Part shown: in pieces, positions 5,757 to 5,757 of the stretch | Layout: every line of letters begins with the position of its first letter | Numbering within the stretch: the first letter of the stretch is position 1 | NCBI GenBank assembly: GCA_945870465.1 | Contig: CAMBSS010000232.1 | Span: forward strand, 1 to 5,757 | Direction of reading: 5' to 3' | DNA length: 5,757 nt | Source: Bordetella parapertussis | GTDB taxonomy: Bacteria; Pseudomonadota; Gammaproteobacteria; Burkholderiales; SG8-41 | Program-made: the position numbers and the translations under genes | Notes under the pieces: generated by a model | What the model saw: only the letters and a program-made list of their open reading frames with translations | The model's database searches: none | What the model was told of the DNA's origin: nothing

Positions 5757-5757
5757 C

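Larger units (their letters stand above)
5441..5757 (-). mobile_element. partial insertion sequence, 3' end only
   Basis: Composed of the terminal repeat (5441-5521), a 52-bp spacer and the 3' end of the transposase gene; the rest lies right of the window. The transposase reads towards the third Bug gene, so any outward transcription from the element would enter that gene. The element family cannot be settled without the catalytic domain and the other terminus. Confidence 0.7.

Noticed and set aside
1..5757. CRISPR array, toxin-antitoxin pair, phage or defence genes
   Set aside because: No regularly spaced repeats and no protein motifs of these systems on either strand.

Overview
The window is a high-GC stretch that looks like a Betaproteobacterial (Burkholderiales-type) accessory catabolic region. 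The main reason is the three separate periplasmic solute-binding proteins of the TctC/Bug family within 5.8 kb. This family is heavily expanded in Bordetella, Cupriavidus, Variovorax and their relatives. The assignment to that group is inference; no rRNA or housekeeping marker is present.

Layout. (1) Positions 2-658, + strand: the C-terminal two thirds of a Bug protein whose start lies left of the window. It converges with, and overlaps by 14 bp, the last gene of a minus-strand cluster. (2) Positions 3785 down to 645, - strand: a probable three-gene operon, in transcription order an amidase-signature (AS) amidase, a second Bug protein, and an isochorismatase-fold cysteine hydrolase. The gaps are 81 and 96 bp. 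A good sigma70-like promoter candidate (TTGACC-N17-TACATT) lies about 145 bp upstream of the amidase. (3) Positions 3786-4407: about 620 bp without a convincing gene, holding that promoter, a tandem TTGTCC repeat and an 80-bp copy of an insertion-sequence (IS) terminus. (4) Positions 5412-4408, - strand: a third Bug protein. (5) Positions 5441-5757: a second, directly oriented copy of the same IS terminus (about 83% identical), followed by the C-terminal 60 codons of a DDE-type transposase/integrase reading leftward out of the IS towards the third Bug gene.

How the genes may work together: two hydrolases from unrelated families, both acting on C-N (amide, carbamoyl or ureide) bonds, are co-oriented with a binding protein that would capture a small, probably carboxylated, substrate in the periplasm. 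This suggests uptake and stepwise hydrolysis of an amide-type nitrogen/carbon source. The substrate cannot be read from the sequence, and no TctA/TctB membrane subunits lie in the window. The third Bug gene is bracketed by directly repeated IS ends and seems to have had its upstream region replaced by the IS.

The window does not show a clearly new class of system. The points most worth a second look are the hydrolase/binding-protein operon, the IS-bracketed Bug gene, and the unusual ligand loop of the second Bug protein.
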